From: Acidobacteriota bacterium
Lineage (GTDB): Bacteria; Acidobacteriota; Thermoanaerobaculia; Multivoradales; J023
Assembly (NCBI GenBank): GCA_029263395.1
Contig: JAJCXO010000187.1
Coordinates: 62,001-126,000 of the forward strand
DNA length: 64,000 nucleotides
Direction of reading: 5' to 3'
Part shown: positions 50,999 to 59,631 of the stretch, one piece after another
How positions within the stretch are numbered: position 1 is the first letter of the stretch
How the letters are laid out: every line of letters begins with the position of its first letter
Made by a program: the position numbers and the translations under genes
Notes under the pieces: generated by a model
The model's database searches: none
Seen by the model: only the letters and a program-made list of their open reading frames with translations
What the model was told of the DNA's origin: nothing

Positions 50999-53900
50999 TT
51001 ACATTTCGCTCACTGTCTCGAGGCGGCTACGGCCTGCACCCACCTTGACGATTCGCACTTGGACGCCGATCCGCTGATCCAGATCCTGAACATGAGAGAT
51101 GATGCCAATTTGGTGCCCCGATGCTCGAAGCGCATCGAACGCGGAGAGTGCGATCTCCAAGGTTTGGGAGTCGAGGGTGCCGAAGCCTTCGTCAATGAAG
51201 AGTGATTCGACCAGGGTCTCCGAAGCCGAGAGTGACGACAGACCGAGGGCCAACGCCAGAGAGGCAAGGAAGGTCTCGCCACCGGAGAGGCTCTTGATGG
51301 AACGGACATCGTCCCCCATGTCACAGTCGATCACCTGCAACTCGAGATCTTCTCCTGGCACGCGCTCCAAGCGGTAGCGAGGCGCCAGTTGCCGCAAGTG
51401 CTCGTTGGCGAAGGCCAGAAGAGTATCGAGGGTCAGACCCTGGGCGAATTTGCGAAACTTCCCGCCATCGCGGGAGCCGATCACCTCGGTCAGTTTCTCC
51501 CAGAGAGCGGACTGAGCTCCTTGCCGGGCGATGTCGGTAGCAAGCAGGGCACTTTTTTCGCGGGCGTCATCGTCTAGTCTGATCTTGAGCCGCAGGCTTT
51601 GTGCTGCCTCATCGGCACGCTGATGGTCCTCAGCAGCAATCTGTTGCTGGGATGTCGCTTCCGACTCGGAGAGCTCGGGGTGATCTGAGTTCTCGTGTTC
51701 TTCACGCCGCGCTCGACGTTCCTCGAGCACCGTCTGAGCTTCTTGAACGGCTTGATGGATACGCTCGAGGTGGCGAGCTTCATCGTCACACCACGCGGCA
51801 TCGCGCTGCAAACGCTGGCGGAGGATTGCGAGGTCGATCCCATGTTCGGTCAACGCCACCTGCAGGGCTGACTCGGCGTCCTGCAACGCAGAGGCTTCCG
51901 TACGAAGCTGCTGACGAGCATTTTCGACGTTCGCCTCTGTTGTTTGGGACCGATCTCGCGCCTCACGCTCCATCACTCTTGCGGAATCGAGAGCTTGATC
52001 CGCCGCCGTACTGGCCGCTGCTAGGGCTCGCTTCACATCGGCGACCGGCTCTCCGCCTAACAGCAGACTCCGCTCAGACAGCAACGTGTCCCGGTTCGCG
52101 CAGAGCTGCCGCGCCAACTCTTCTTGCTTTGCCGCTGAGTCTTTTGCTGCTCGAGCCTCTGTGGCGACCTTGACCGCACGAGGACTGAGCTCGGCCAGCG
52201 CAGCGCAAGCCAGCTCATGAGCCTGAGTCTGCTGGTCAAAATCATCCACCTCTTGCTGGCACGATTCTCGGAAGGCGTGGTTATCTTGGTCGAGTTGCTC
52301 TTCCCAACCCGGCCGGGCATTCAATGACGTTTCAAGAGATTTCTTCGCTGCCCCGATCCGCCGGTGTTCGGCCTCTCGCAGGCGCATCGCCTCAGCGAGA
52401 GCATCCTCGGCGCGCTGAGCAGCCGCCTTCGCGATCTCACGCGAGACATTGCACTCGTCATGTTGCTGGCGAGCGGCATCTCTTGCCTTTCGGCACGTTG
52501 CGGCTGCCTTGTCGAGCTCACCGAGGTCCTCTTCTTTTTGCTCGACGTTGTCCAGTTCTTGCCGCGCCATCGAGACCAGGCGCTCGAGCGTCGCCTCGGC
52601 ACCGGCGGAGCGAGGATCGTCCGGTAGCTCGAGCTCCGGTTGGCCAATCTGCTGGATGGTGTCGAGAGCTTCCTGCCAAGATTTCAATGGAGCAGTCAGC
52701 TGCTCGTTCGCTTGCGCTGCTTGCTCGGTCTGCTTGCGGATTTCTTGCTCATGCGTTTTTACCTGGTGTTGAGCACCAGTGAGTTCCGCGGTCAGTTGCT
52801 GGCTTTGCTCTTCCAGCGATTGCACCCGCTGCTTCTGACTGGCGAGAGCGTCGGGGGCTCCGTCGTGCTGGAAAGGGTGAGCCGTGGAGCCGCACAGCGG
52901 GCAAGGTTCACCGTCTACGAGATCGGAGCGTCGTTCGGCGAGGTCGCGGATGGCTTCAGCTTCTCTGAGACTGCTGCTTGCCTCATCGAGACGAATAGCA
53001 TGGTCACGGAGCGCAGCGGCGGTGGCCTCGATAACCTCTTGGGCCGCTAGCTGCTGCTCCCGTGCTGCTTGCGCCTCCTGCTCGGCACGCTGTTGGGCGA
53101 CTCGTGCTCGTTGAATATCTGTCAAAGCCTGTTTGGCTTCTCGGGCAGAGTCCCAGCGACGCTGGAAGGTCGCTCGCTGACCTGCGAGTTTGTCGCGGCG
53201 GCCCTTGGGGATCGCCGCTTCGGCACCCTCAACGGCTTGCTGGCACCTCTCGAGATGTTGTTTTGCCGTGTCTAGTGTGGCGGACGTAGCCTCGGCGTCT
53301 CGAGTGGCCCGTAGCGCAGCAGACTCCAGACTGGGCAGGCTCTGGTCTAATTCGGCGAGCACCGTCTCAGCCTGAGAATAGTCACCGAGGGCAGCCCGCA
53401 GATGGGTCCAGGCGCCGCTCAATGCCTGGGCATGAGGATGGTCCTTCAACCAACCCTCCGCGATCGCTTGCTTCTGCTGTGCCTCGTCCTTAGCCTGGGC
53501 AGCATCAGCGGCTGTTTTCGTCGCCTGTTGGGCAGCCAGATTGGTACTCGCCGCGGCGTCAGTCGCATCATCAACTTCGCGTTGGGCCGCGACGAGGCGG
53601 GCGTCGAGCAGTAGTGCTTTTTCCAACTCCGGTGCCTTGGTCTCGGACTCCAGCTGAACCCGCTCCTGGTCCAGACGGGCTTTGTCGAGTTGCCGTGAAG
53701 CCTTCGTGAAGCCTTCGCTGGCATCTTGCTGGTGGTCGCGCTCCTCATCGAGGCGCTGGATCGCCTGGTCTCGGCGCTCCAGCGCCCTGTCCTGGTGGTC
53801 CACTAGCGAGCGCAGGGGTTGAGCTGCCGAGACCTGCCTCAGCACCTCGCGACGCTCTGCGGCCTTCTGCCACCGCTCCGCAGCTTCTAGAGACTTCCGG

Positions 53901-54742
53901 TTGCCCTTGTCCTCGAGTCCACACAGCCTCGACCGCTCGGCATACCACTGGACGGCAGTTACAGCACTATCGAGTGCCCGCTTGGCCTCGACTAGTGTTG
54001 CCGAGGCCTTCTCCAAGTGCTGCTCTGCCTCGTGACGGGCTTCGGGACTCAGCAGCCCGAGATTGGAGCGCTGTAGGTTCAACGCGTCCAACGTGTTCCG
54101 CTCGACTTTGGCCCGTTCGAAGGCAGCGGCGGACAGGCGCGCATAAATCTCCGTGCCGGTGACTTTCTCCAACAACTCAGCCCGCGCTGGCGGGGCGGCG
54201 CGTAGGAACGCGTCGAAATCCCCCTGAGCGAGAAGCACCGAACGCCTGAACTGTTCGAAAGACAGTCCGATCCGCTCTTGGATAGCTTCACGCACCTGAG
54301 TTTTCTTATCCCCGACAAAACCACCGCTATCGAGATCCTGGAGAGAGAGTTTCTGCGGCTGCAGCCTGCCACGCGCGCTGTCGCGCGCTTTGCGGACCTC
54401 CCAGCGGGCTCGCCACCGGCGGCCGTCCTGGCTCGCGAAGTCGACTTCAGCAAAGGCATGCGCCTGGCCACGGGTGAGGAGCCCGCGCACATCTTTGGAG
54501 CGGATGCGCTGGGTCTCTTCTTCGTCGGCTCGGCCAACCCACGCACCACCGCTACCGTCCAACCGTGGTGTCTTGTCGAACAGTGCCAGGCAAAGAGCAT
54601 CGAGCAGCGTGCTCTTACCAGCACCGGTTGGCCCGGTTATCGCGAACAGGCCGGCCGACGCAAAAGGCTCGGCCGCCAGATCGAGCTCAAAATGGCCGCG
54701 CAGGCTGGCCAAGTTGCAGCCACGGATGGCGAGGATCTTCAT
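50999..54742 (-). CDS. sbcC: SbcC, exonuclease ATPase subunit
   Basis: A 1247-residue Rad50-family protein: N-terminal A-I-R-G-C-N-L-A-S-L and Walker A G-P-T-G-A-G-K-S-T near 37-45, very long Gln/Ala/Glu-rich coiled coils, a central zinc hook C-P-L-C, and C-terminal S-L-S-G-G-E-T-F-L-A-S-L-A-L-A-L signature with the F-I-D-E-G-F-G-T-L-D Walker B. With SbcD it cleaves hairpins and processes blocked DNA ends. It overlaps sbcD by 4 bp and is followed by the SIR2 operon. Confidence 0.95.
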   Translation of the reverse strand: MKILAIRGCNLASLRGHFELDLAAEPFASAGLFAITGPTGAGKSTLLDALCLALFDKTPRLDGSGGAWVGRADEEETQRIRSKDVRGLLTRGQAHAFAEVDFASQDGRRWRARWEVRKARDSARGRLQPQKLSLQDLDSGGFVGDKKTQVREAIQERIGLSFEQFRRSVLLAQGDFDAFLRAAPPARAELLEKVTGTEIYARLSAAAFERAKVERNTLDALNLQRSNLGLLSPEARHEAEQHLEKASATLVEAKRALDSAVTAVQWYAERSRLCGLEDKGNRKSLEAAERWQKAAERREVLRQVSAAQPLRSLVDHQDRALERRDQAIQRLDEERDHQQDASEGFTKASRQLDKARLDQERVQLESETKAPELEKALLLDARLVAAQREVDDATDAAASTNLAAQQATKTAADAAQAKDEAQQKQAIAEGWLKDHPHAQALSGAWTHLRAALGDYSQAETVLAELDQSLPSLESAALRATRDAEATSATLDTAKQHLERCQQAVEGAEAAIPKGRRDKLAGQRATFQRRWDSAREAKQALTDIQRARVAQQRAEQEAQAAREQQLAAQEVIEATAAALRDHAIRLDEASSSLREAEAIRDLAERRSDLVDGEPCPLCGSTAHPFQHDGAPDALASQKQRVQSLEEQSQQLTAELTGAQHQVKTHEQEIRKQTEQAAQANEQLTAPLKSWQEALDTIQQIGQPELELPDDPRSAGAEATLERLVSMARQELDNVEQKEEDLGELDKAAATCRKARDAARQQHDECNVSREIAKAAAQRAEDALAEAMRLREAEHRRIGAAKKSLETSLNARPGWEEQLDQDNHAFRESCQQEVDDFDQQTQAHELACAALAELSPRAVKVATEARAAKDSAAKQEELARQLCANRDTLLSERSLLLGGEPVADVKRALAAASTAADQALDSARVMEREARDRSQTTEANVENARQQLRTEASALQDAESALQVALTEHGIDLAILRQRLQRDAAWCDDEARHLERIHQAVQEAQTVLEERRARREEHENSDHPELSESEATSQQQIAAEDHQRADEAAQSLRLKIRLDDDAREKSALLATDIARQGAQSALWEKLTEVIGSRDGGKFRKFAQGLTLDTLLAFANEHLRQLAPRYRLERVPGEDLELQVIDCDMGDDVRSIKSLSGGETFLASLALALGLSSLSASETLVESLFIDEGFGTLDSQTLEIALSAFDALRASGHQIGIISHVQDLDQRIGVQVRIVKVGAGRSRLETVSEM

Positions 54743-55977
54743 CCGCTCTCCTGCTCGACGTGTTCCACAAGCTCATGAAAGGCAGCGATCAGTTCAGCGC
54801 TCGGAGGCTCCTCATACTTCACATGCCAGCACTTCAAGAAGACGTCCTCGACCCCCAGCTCGTTAAGCGGCTGTGGCTCGACGGTATCTCCAAGAGCCGC
54901 ACCGGTACCGGTGTATTCGGTGTGGAGACCCACCAAGCGTACACGCCGGCTTTCAAGCGCGGACTCAACGTCGGCGCGCAAGGTCGGCTCAGGCGTCGGC
55001 AAACTGACATGGATCTCCAGGTAGGGCCACTCATCCTGTGATTCCTGATCAGCCATTGGCAACGCATGGAGGTGCGACAGGATTTCAGCTAGCGGCCTTG
55101 ACCCTTGCTCGGGTATCCGCAGCAGCTCCACGGTGCGAGGGATATACAGCGGCCGAATAGACACCCGTTCAGCGTCTTCCAGCTCCACCAATAGAACTTG
55201 GTGCCGGTAGGTGCGTTCCTTTAGCGAGAGTGGGATCGGCGAGCCGCTATATCGAATGTGGCCTGGCACAACGTACTGCGGTAGATGCAGATGACCGAGG
55301 GCTACATAGGCGACACCGTCAGGAAAAATATCGGCAGGAAGTGCATGTTGGTTGCCGCCGAGAATAGGACGCTCCGAACGCTCGCTGAGCTGGGAACCGA
55401 ACATGTAGCAATGACCCATTGCCAACAACGCTTGATCAGCGCTGCAACGCTCTCGAGCTGCTGCGATCACTTCTGCGTAGACCTGCCTCACCCCGCCAAT
55501 AAGGCGATCTTCGACATCCTCGATCCGAGGTAGATCCCCTCTCCGCAGATAGGGCACAGCCGCCACCCAGGCCTTCACGCAACCGTCTGAATCGTGGAGC
55601 GGAGCCAACAGCCGATCCATCTCCAACCCACCGTCGGCTTGTCGAGGAAGACCGCCGACCATAAACACGTCTTGAGCCGACAGGATCGGCCGCGGTGCGT
55701 CGAGCCGGGCGGCAGAATCATGGTTGCCGCCAATCACGACAATGTCCAGCTTTGGATAGCGGCGACGGGCCTCTGCCAGGAAGCGGTACCACATCTCTTG
55801 CGCCATCGCGGAGGGATTGGCGGTCTCGAAGATGTCACCCGCTATGAGCAGTGCATCGGCTCGTTGCTCGCCAAGGGCATCCAGAAACCAGGCAAGGAAA
55901 TGACGATGCTCTAACTCGCGAGAGAACTCGTGCAGCGTGTGGCCCAAATGCCAGTCTGCTGTATGAATGATGCGCAC
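54739..55977 (-). CDS. sbcD: SbcD, exonuclease nuclease subunit
   Basis: A Mre11-type metallophosphoesterase with the motifs H-T-A-D-W-H-L-G, A-G-D-I-F-E, G-N-H-D-S and G-H-L-H, all metal ligands present, and the SbcD C-terminal capping domain. The GTG at 55977 has GGGAGGGA upstream and starts the protein at R-I-I-H-T-A-D; an in-frame ATG at 55995 is the longer alternative. It forms the nuclease complex with SbcC. The gene is first in the sbcDC pair. Confidence 0.94.
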   Translation of the reverse strand: MRIIHTADWHLGHTLHEFSRELEHRHFLAWFLDALGEQRADALLIAGDIFETANPSAMAQEMWYRFLAEARRRYPKLDIVVIGGNHDSAARLDAPRPILSAQDVFMVGGLPRQADGGLEMDRLLAPLHDSDGCVKAWVAAVPYLRRGDLPRIEDVEDRLIGGVRQVYAEVIAAARERCSADQALLAMGHCYMFGSQLSERSERPILGGNQHALPADIFPDGVAYVALGHLHLPQYVVPGHIRYSGSPIPLSLKERTYRHQVLLVELEDAERVSIRPLYIPRTVELLRIPEQGSRPLAEILSHLHALPMADQESQDEWPYLEIHVSLPTPEPTLRADVESALESRRVRLVGLHTEYTGTGAALGDTVEPQPLNELGVEDVFLKCWHVKYEEPPSAELIAAFHELVEHVEQESG

Positions 55978-56248
55978 CGGCAGTATCCCTCCCATGGGAC
56001 GTCAGTCCGACTCGGACGCGTAACAAATCATCGAAAGACTGAATTGTACTGGATATCTTAACTGTACTCCAATGGCTTACAACTCGAGACACTCGCGCAC
56101 AACCAAATGCAGAGCGCAGCTGAAGGCCCTATTAGGTGGCCACCAGACCGCCCACCACGTAGCCATTTTGACCGGACGAGCTTGAAACCGCCTGATTTTG
56201 GTCTTTCTAGCCGAAATCCCCTCAATATTTTTCGCCAAGACCTTTCTG

Positions 56249-56620
56249 AACCGCCAAAAACGGTTTGGGCAGAATGCCATTGAGCTTTATGACCGCCAAA
56301 AACGTTCCTGGCAAAATGCCATTGAGCTTTATGACCGCCAAAAACGTTCCTGGCAAAATGCCATTGAGCTTTATGACCGCTGGAAACGCTCCTGGCAAAA
56401 TGCCTTTGAGCTTCTTGACCGTCAACAACGCTCTTGGGAAAAAATCAAAGCGTTCTCGGCCGTCCACAGTCCCCTCGAAAAAAGAATCAATCCATCCGCG
56501 GCGGTGAACAAAGCTCCAAAATAGGATCTAGAGCCTTCTTGGCGATCCACAGTGCGCTTGGATTTGATCCAGGGTCTTAGCGGCGATCATCAGCGCGCTT
56601 GGGAAGAAATCAGAGCCTTG
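56249..56620. repeat. 42-bp tandem repeat array, near-identical then decaying
   Basis: Four contiguous 42-bp units (56249-56416), two of them identical, are followed by about four or five diverged units of 41-42 bp down to ~56620. On the plus strand the units encode a 14-residue repeat D-R-Q-K-R-S-W-Q-N-A-I-E-L-Y, but the frame breaks in the diverged part and no convincing start or family supports a real protein. There are no unique spacers, so this is not CRISPR. The 700-bp gap from 55978 to 56679 holds nothing else. Confidence 0.8.
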
Positions 56621-56679
56621 GTGATCACGTTAGGGTTCGGCGCCAATGGCTACATCAGGCACCCAGAGAACAGCATCAG

Positions 56680-56718
56680 CTACTGAAGCGCAGAGACTAC
56701 GTTGGTGTCAAGAATCAC
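56680..56718 (-). pseudogene. Truncated PIN-domain (VapC-like) toxin stub
   Basis: A GTG at 56718 overlaps the antitoxin stop (GTGA) and opens a frame V-I-L-D-T-N-V-V-S-A-L-Q followed by TAG. L-D-T-N is the first catalytic Asp strand of PIN ribonucleases. The reading ends after 12 codons, next to the 42-bp satellite, so the toxin has been lost. The antitoxin is left alone. Confidence 0.7.
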
Positions 56719-56963
56719 CGCCAGGCGTCCGGATCGACTGTCTCGAACTCCTGAGCGACGATCGCATCCACTTCCGCAACATCCTCTGGACGAGCTTGGC
56801 CGTAGACTCGGCGCCACCCAGACGAGTCCTGTTCCACCGATTCGTTGGCTTCGAGACGAGCCCGAAGCGAATCCGTGACAAAGTCCTTGAAACTCTCTCC
56901 CCGCATCGCCGCCGCCTTACTCCTCCGGAACACCGGGTCGGGTATTTCGATCATCGTCTTCAT
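56715..56963 (-). CDS. VapB-type antitoxin (orphaned)
   Basis: An 82-residue protein starting M-K-T-M-I-E-I-P-D-P-V-F-R-R, then F-K-D-F-V-T-D-S-L-R, the ribbon-helix-helix-like DNA-binding part of antitoxins, and a toxin-binding tail ending E-F-E-T-V-D-P-D-A-W-R. In intact pairs the PIN toxin follows with overlap; here only its first 12 codons remain. It likely still binds its own promoter if expressed. Confidence 0.82.
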   Translation of the reverse strand: MKTMIEIPDPVFRRSKAAAMRGESFKDFVTDSLRARLEANESVEQDSSGWRRVYGQARPEDVAEVDAIVAQEFETVDPDAWR

Positions 56964-57124
56964 CGACCCATTTGCCCATATTTTGGTCTCACTCCAACCA
57001 ACTCACTTTCGACCCATTCATCTACACGGGGTTGCTGGACACAGAGGCGAATGGGTCCTCGAAATAGCCTTAGCCTCGGACTTGGGACCTGTGAACGTTT
57101 CAATCGGAGTGCCGCTCGCGGAAC

Positions 57125-57220
57125 CCTCGGCTCAGGCGTCGCTACGGTCGTCCCTCCCTGCGCGCTCGCTGAGCCTCTTCCCGGGCGCTCCGCGCTCCAG
57201 ACCTACCGCGCTCCGCGCCC
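57125..57220. repeat. 95-bp repeat, copy A, at the end of the TIR-kinase-FGE gene
   Basis: Nearly identical (94 of 96 aligned positions) to 60408-60502. It covers the last codons and the 3' flank of this FGE gene. Copy A has one extra base that creates the TAG stop; the copy at 60408-60502 lacks it. Confidence 0.85.
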
Positions 57221-59524
57221 CGGACCTAGGGCCAGGCGGAAGCCCAGGTCGCCGTCGCGGCTGCCCGGCGCCCAGCGAATGCGGCACGCCGCACGCACGA
57301 TCCGTGCGTTCGAGTACCACGAGCCGCCACGTCCGACACGGTTCCCACCTTCTCTCACAGGATCGACCTCGGGACCTTCCTCGTACTCCGCCCATCCGTC
57401 TTCGCACCACTCAAAAACGTTGCCCAGCATGTCGTACAGACCCCAGGGGTTCGCCAGCTTCTGACCCACATCCCGAGTGCCAGCCAACGTATGGGGATGT
57501 TGTTTCTCGGGCCAATCCGAAGAGTCGTGGCCGTCTTTCAAGTCGAACTCCACACCACTATTGCCGCCATACCAGGCGATGGCGTCGAGATCCGGTGCGT
57601 TGCGCTGGCCTAGGATCTCCAAGCTCCCCCGCCAAGTTGCTGCCTTGGTGCCCGCACGGCAGGCGTACTCCCACTCGGCTTCGCTGGGTAGCCTGGCCTC
57701 CAGACCGGGAATCAACGTGTTCGATCGCTCGATGAACCGCTGGCAGTCCTCCCAACTCACCCGCTCTACAGGACGATGTGGCGAACGGAAACGACTCGGG
57801 TTCTCAACCATTACCGCTTCCCACAACGCCTGCGTGCACGGAGTCTTTGCCAGCCAGAAACCTTGCGTGAGCGTGACTTGGTGCTGCGGACCTTCTGCGC
57901 CCCACCGCCCCGCCTCGGACTCTGGAGTCCCCATCGTGAACTTACCTGGTGGGATCCACCGCAGGCGCTGCTCCACACCACCTACTTCAAAGCTTGCCCA
58001 CTCGCCGTAGCTGTCTTGGCCTGATCGGCTCGGCCAGCTCACCACCGCGGCTTCTTGATGGACAGTAGGCGGTACTGGATCTGGCACTGGCTGGATCTCT
58101 GTCGGCTCTGGAGCGTGCTTCAGCGCCTTGCAGAAATCCAACACTGAGCCAAACCGCTCCGAAGCCTCCAACGCGGTCGCCCGACGCAGCGCTTCTTTCA
58201 CACCTTCGGGAACCTCGAGGCCAGCGAAGAACGACTCCGCATCGCGCAGATACGTCGCGGGGATCTCCTCACCGTGCAGCACAAACGCCGCCGTCATCGC
58301 CAACGAATAAACATCCGCGGCGGCGTCCGCAAGCTCCGCAGACATCATCGCCTCTGGCGCCATATAGAGCACCGTGCCGAGCATGCTGCCAGTTCGCGTG
58401 CCGGCCGTCGTGTCCAGGGCTCGCACCAGGTCAAAGTCGGTCAGCTTCGCTTTGCCGTCCGTGGTCAGCAGGATGTTGGCGGGCTTGACGTCGCGATGGA
58501 TCACACCGCAACGGTGAGCGAGGTCCAGCGCTTCGGCGACTTCATCTAGCAGGGCCAGCCCCTCGACGCCGCTGACTTCCCCTGTTCTCACCGCCTGACG
58601 AAGATCGCCGCCTTGCACGTACTCCATCACGAAGTAGTGCGTGCCCTCGTCCTGACCCTTGGGATCGATCACCCGCACGATCGCTTGATGCTGGAGCTCC
58701 CCCATCTTGCGGGCGCCACGGAAGAATCGATCGCGACGGGTTTTGTCTTGAGCGTATTGCGCGTGCAGCACTTTCACCGCCACTAACCCGCGAGTCTGAC
58801 GGTCGTAGGCTTTGAACACCTTGGAGAAGCCACCGCTGCCCAAGACGTCCAGCAAGCGGTAGCGGCCTTCAGCGAGAAAGTCGCCGGGCTTGAGCTGCCC
58901 TTCGATCCGTAGCCGGCGCTTCAAGTCCAGAATCGTCTCCAGCGACTCCGTGGCGTCACCGCCGGTGCTCACCAGCTCTTCGTGACGCTGATAGGCCGCG
59001 TCCAGGGCCTCGGCAAGCTCCTTCGAAGGCGCGTCTGGGTAGCTAGGGGCAGGACCCTGATCGGGCTGCTGCAACACTGGCGCTTCGGCCAGTTGCAGAA
59101 TCTCCGTAACGATTGCCGACCAGGCTTCCTCCCGCGCATTGCCACGGAGAGACATCAACGGCCGAGCATCCGTTGGACGCATCTGCATCGACAACCACGG
59201 GATCTTGGCCCAGGCGCAGCTTTTCAACAGCACCGGCACGATCGTCAACCCGTCTTGCTCACGACGCCGCAGCAGTCGTGGCACTTCTTCTTTCAAAATG
59301 AAGTCCGACGCCAGAAAATCCGCCGAGATCAACAACACCGCCACGTTAGCGGTTGCAATCGCCTTTTCGATCTCGGCATACCAGTCATCACCCGCGTTTA
59401 GCTGGCGGTCTTCCCACACCGCCAGCCGGCCACGCAGGACACTGAGATGTGTCGCCAGGCGGTCTTTCTGGCGCTCGTCGCGGTGGCTACAACTGACAAA
59501 AACGGTTGGCGATTCAGATAACAC
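57203..59524 (-). CDS. TIR - Ser/Thr kinase - FGE-sulfatase-like fusion protein
   Basis: A 773-residue three-domain protein. TIR at ~6-146 (T-V-F-V-S-C-S-H-R-D-E; the E of A-S-D-F-I-L-K-E-E is the likely NADase Glu). Kinase at ~222-475: G-S-G-G-F-S loop, V-A-V-K-V, H-R-D-V-K-P-A-N, and T-D-F-D instead of DFG. FGE/SUMF1 domain at ~519-771 with F-T-M-G-T, P-S-E-A-E-W-E-Y-A-C and R-G-G-S-W, but without the two catalytic cysteines of true formylglycine enzymes. The GTG at 59524 is supported by the matching start and leader of the paralogue at 61651; a TTG at 59566 is longer. Context of toxin-antitoxin modules suggests a conflict or sensing role. Confidence 0.85.
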   Translation of the reverse strand: MLSESPTVFVSCSHRDERQKDRLATHLSVLRGRLAVWEDRQLNAGDDWYAEIEKAIATANVAVLLISADFLASDFILKEEVPRLLRRREQDGLTIVPVLLKSCAWAKIPWLSMQMRPTDARPLMSLRGNAREEAWSAIVTEILQLAEAPVLQQPDQGPAPSYPDAPSKELAEALDAAYQRHEELVSTGGDATESLETILDLKRRLRIEGQLKPGDFLAEGRYRLLDVLGSGGFSKVFKAYDRQTRGLVAVKVLHAQYAQDKTRRDRFFRGARKMGELQHQAIVRVIDPKGQDEGTHYFVMEYVQGGDLRQAVRTGEVSGVEGLALLDEVAEALDLAHRCGVIHRDVKPANILLTTDGKAKLTDFDLVRALDTTAGTRTGSMLGTVLYMAPEAMMSAELADAAADVYSLAMTAAFVLHGEEIPATYLRDAESFFAGLEVPEGVKEALRRATALEASERFGSVLDFCKALKHAPEPTEIQPVPDPVPPTVHQEAAVVSWPSRSGQDSYGEWASFEVGGVEQRLRWIPPGKFTMGTPESEAGRWGAEGPQHQVTLTQGFWLAKTPCTQALWEAVMVENPSRFRSPHRPVERVSWEDCQRFIERSNTLIPGLEARLPSEAEWEYACRAGTKAATWRGSLEILGQRNAPDLDAIAWYGGNSGVEFDLKDGHDSSDWPEKQHPHTLAGTRDVGQKLANPWGLYDMLGNVFEWCEDGWAEYEEGPEVDPVREGGNRVGRGGSWYSNARIVRAACRIRWAPGSRDGDLGFRLALGPGRGAR

Positions 59525-59537
59525 AGCACACTCCCGG

Positions 59538-59555
59538 GGCGGATTGTACTGAATC
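59538..59555 (-). promoter_or_regulatory. Shared promoter element A of the TIR-FGE genes
   Basis: An 18-bp block with TACAAT (minus strand 59548-59543) is identical to one upstream of the second TIR-FGE gene (61666-61683). It is followed by a GGGAG ribosome site and GTG start 18 bases on. A -10 box with a very short leader is the simplest reading. Confidence 0.5.
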
Positions 59556-59631
59556 TCTTGAGGCAAGCGGAGTCAGGTCACACGCTGTCTCACGCCGAAC
59601 CGTTCTGGGCGGCCGTCAGCTAGGCGTGCCT

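Noticed and set aside
56198-56524. A 108-codon plus-strand frame over the 42-bp repeats
   Set aside because: It lacks a ribosome site, the repeat loses its frame in the diverged units, and no family fits. Kept only as a repeat feature.
56249-56620. CRISPR array
   Set aside because: Units are contiguous with no unique spacers and no cas genes are near.
57132-57410. A 92-codon minus-strand frame ending past the TIR-kinase-FGE stop
   Set aside because: It is an out-of-phase shadow that only shows the read-through tail found in frame in the second TIR-FGE gene.
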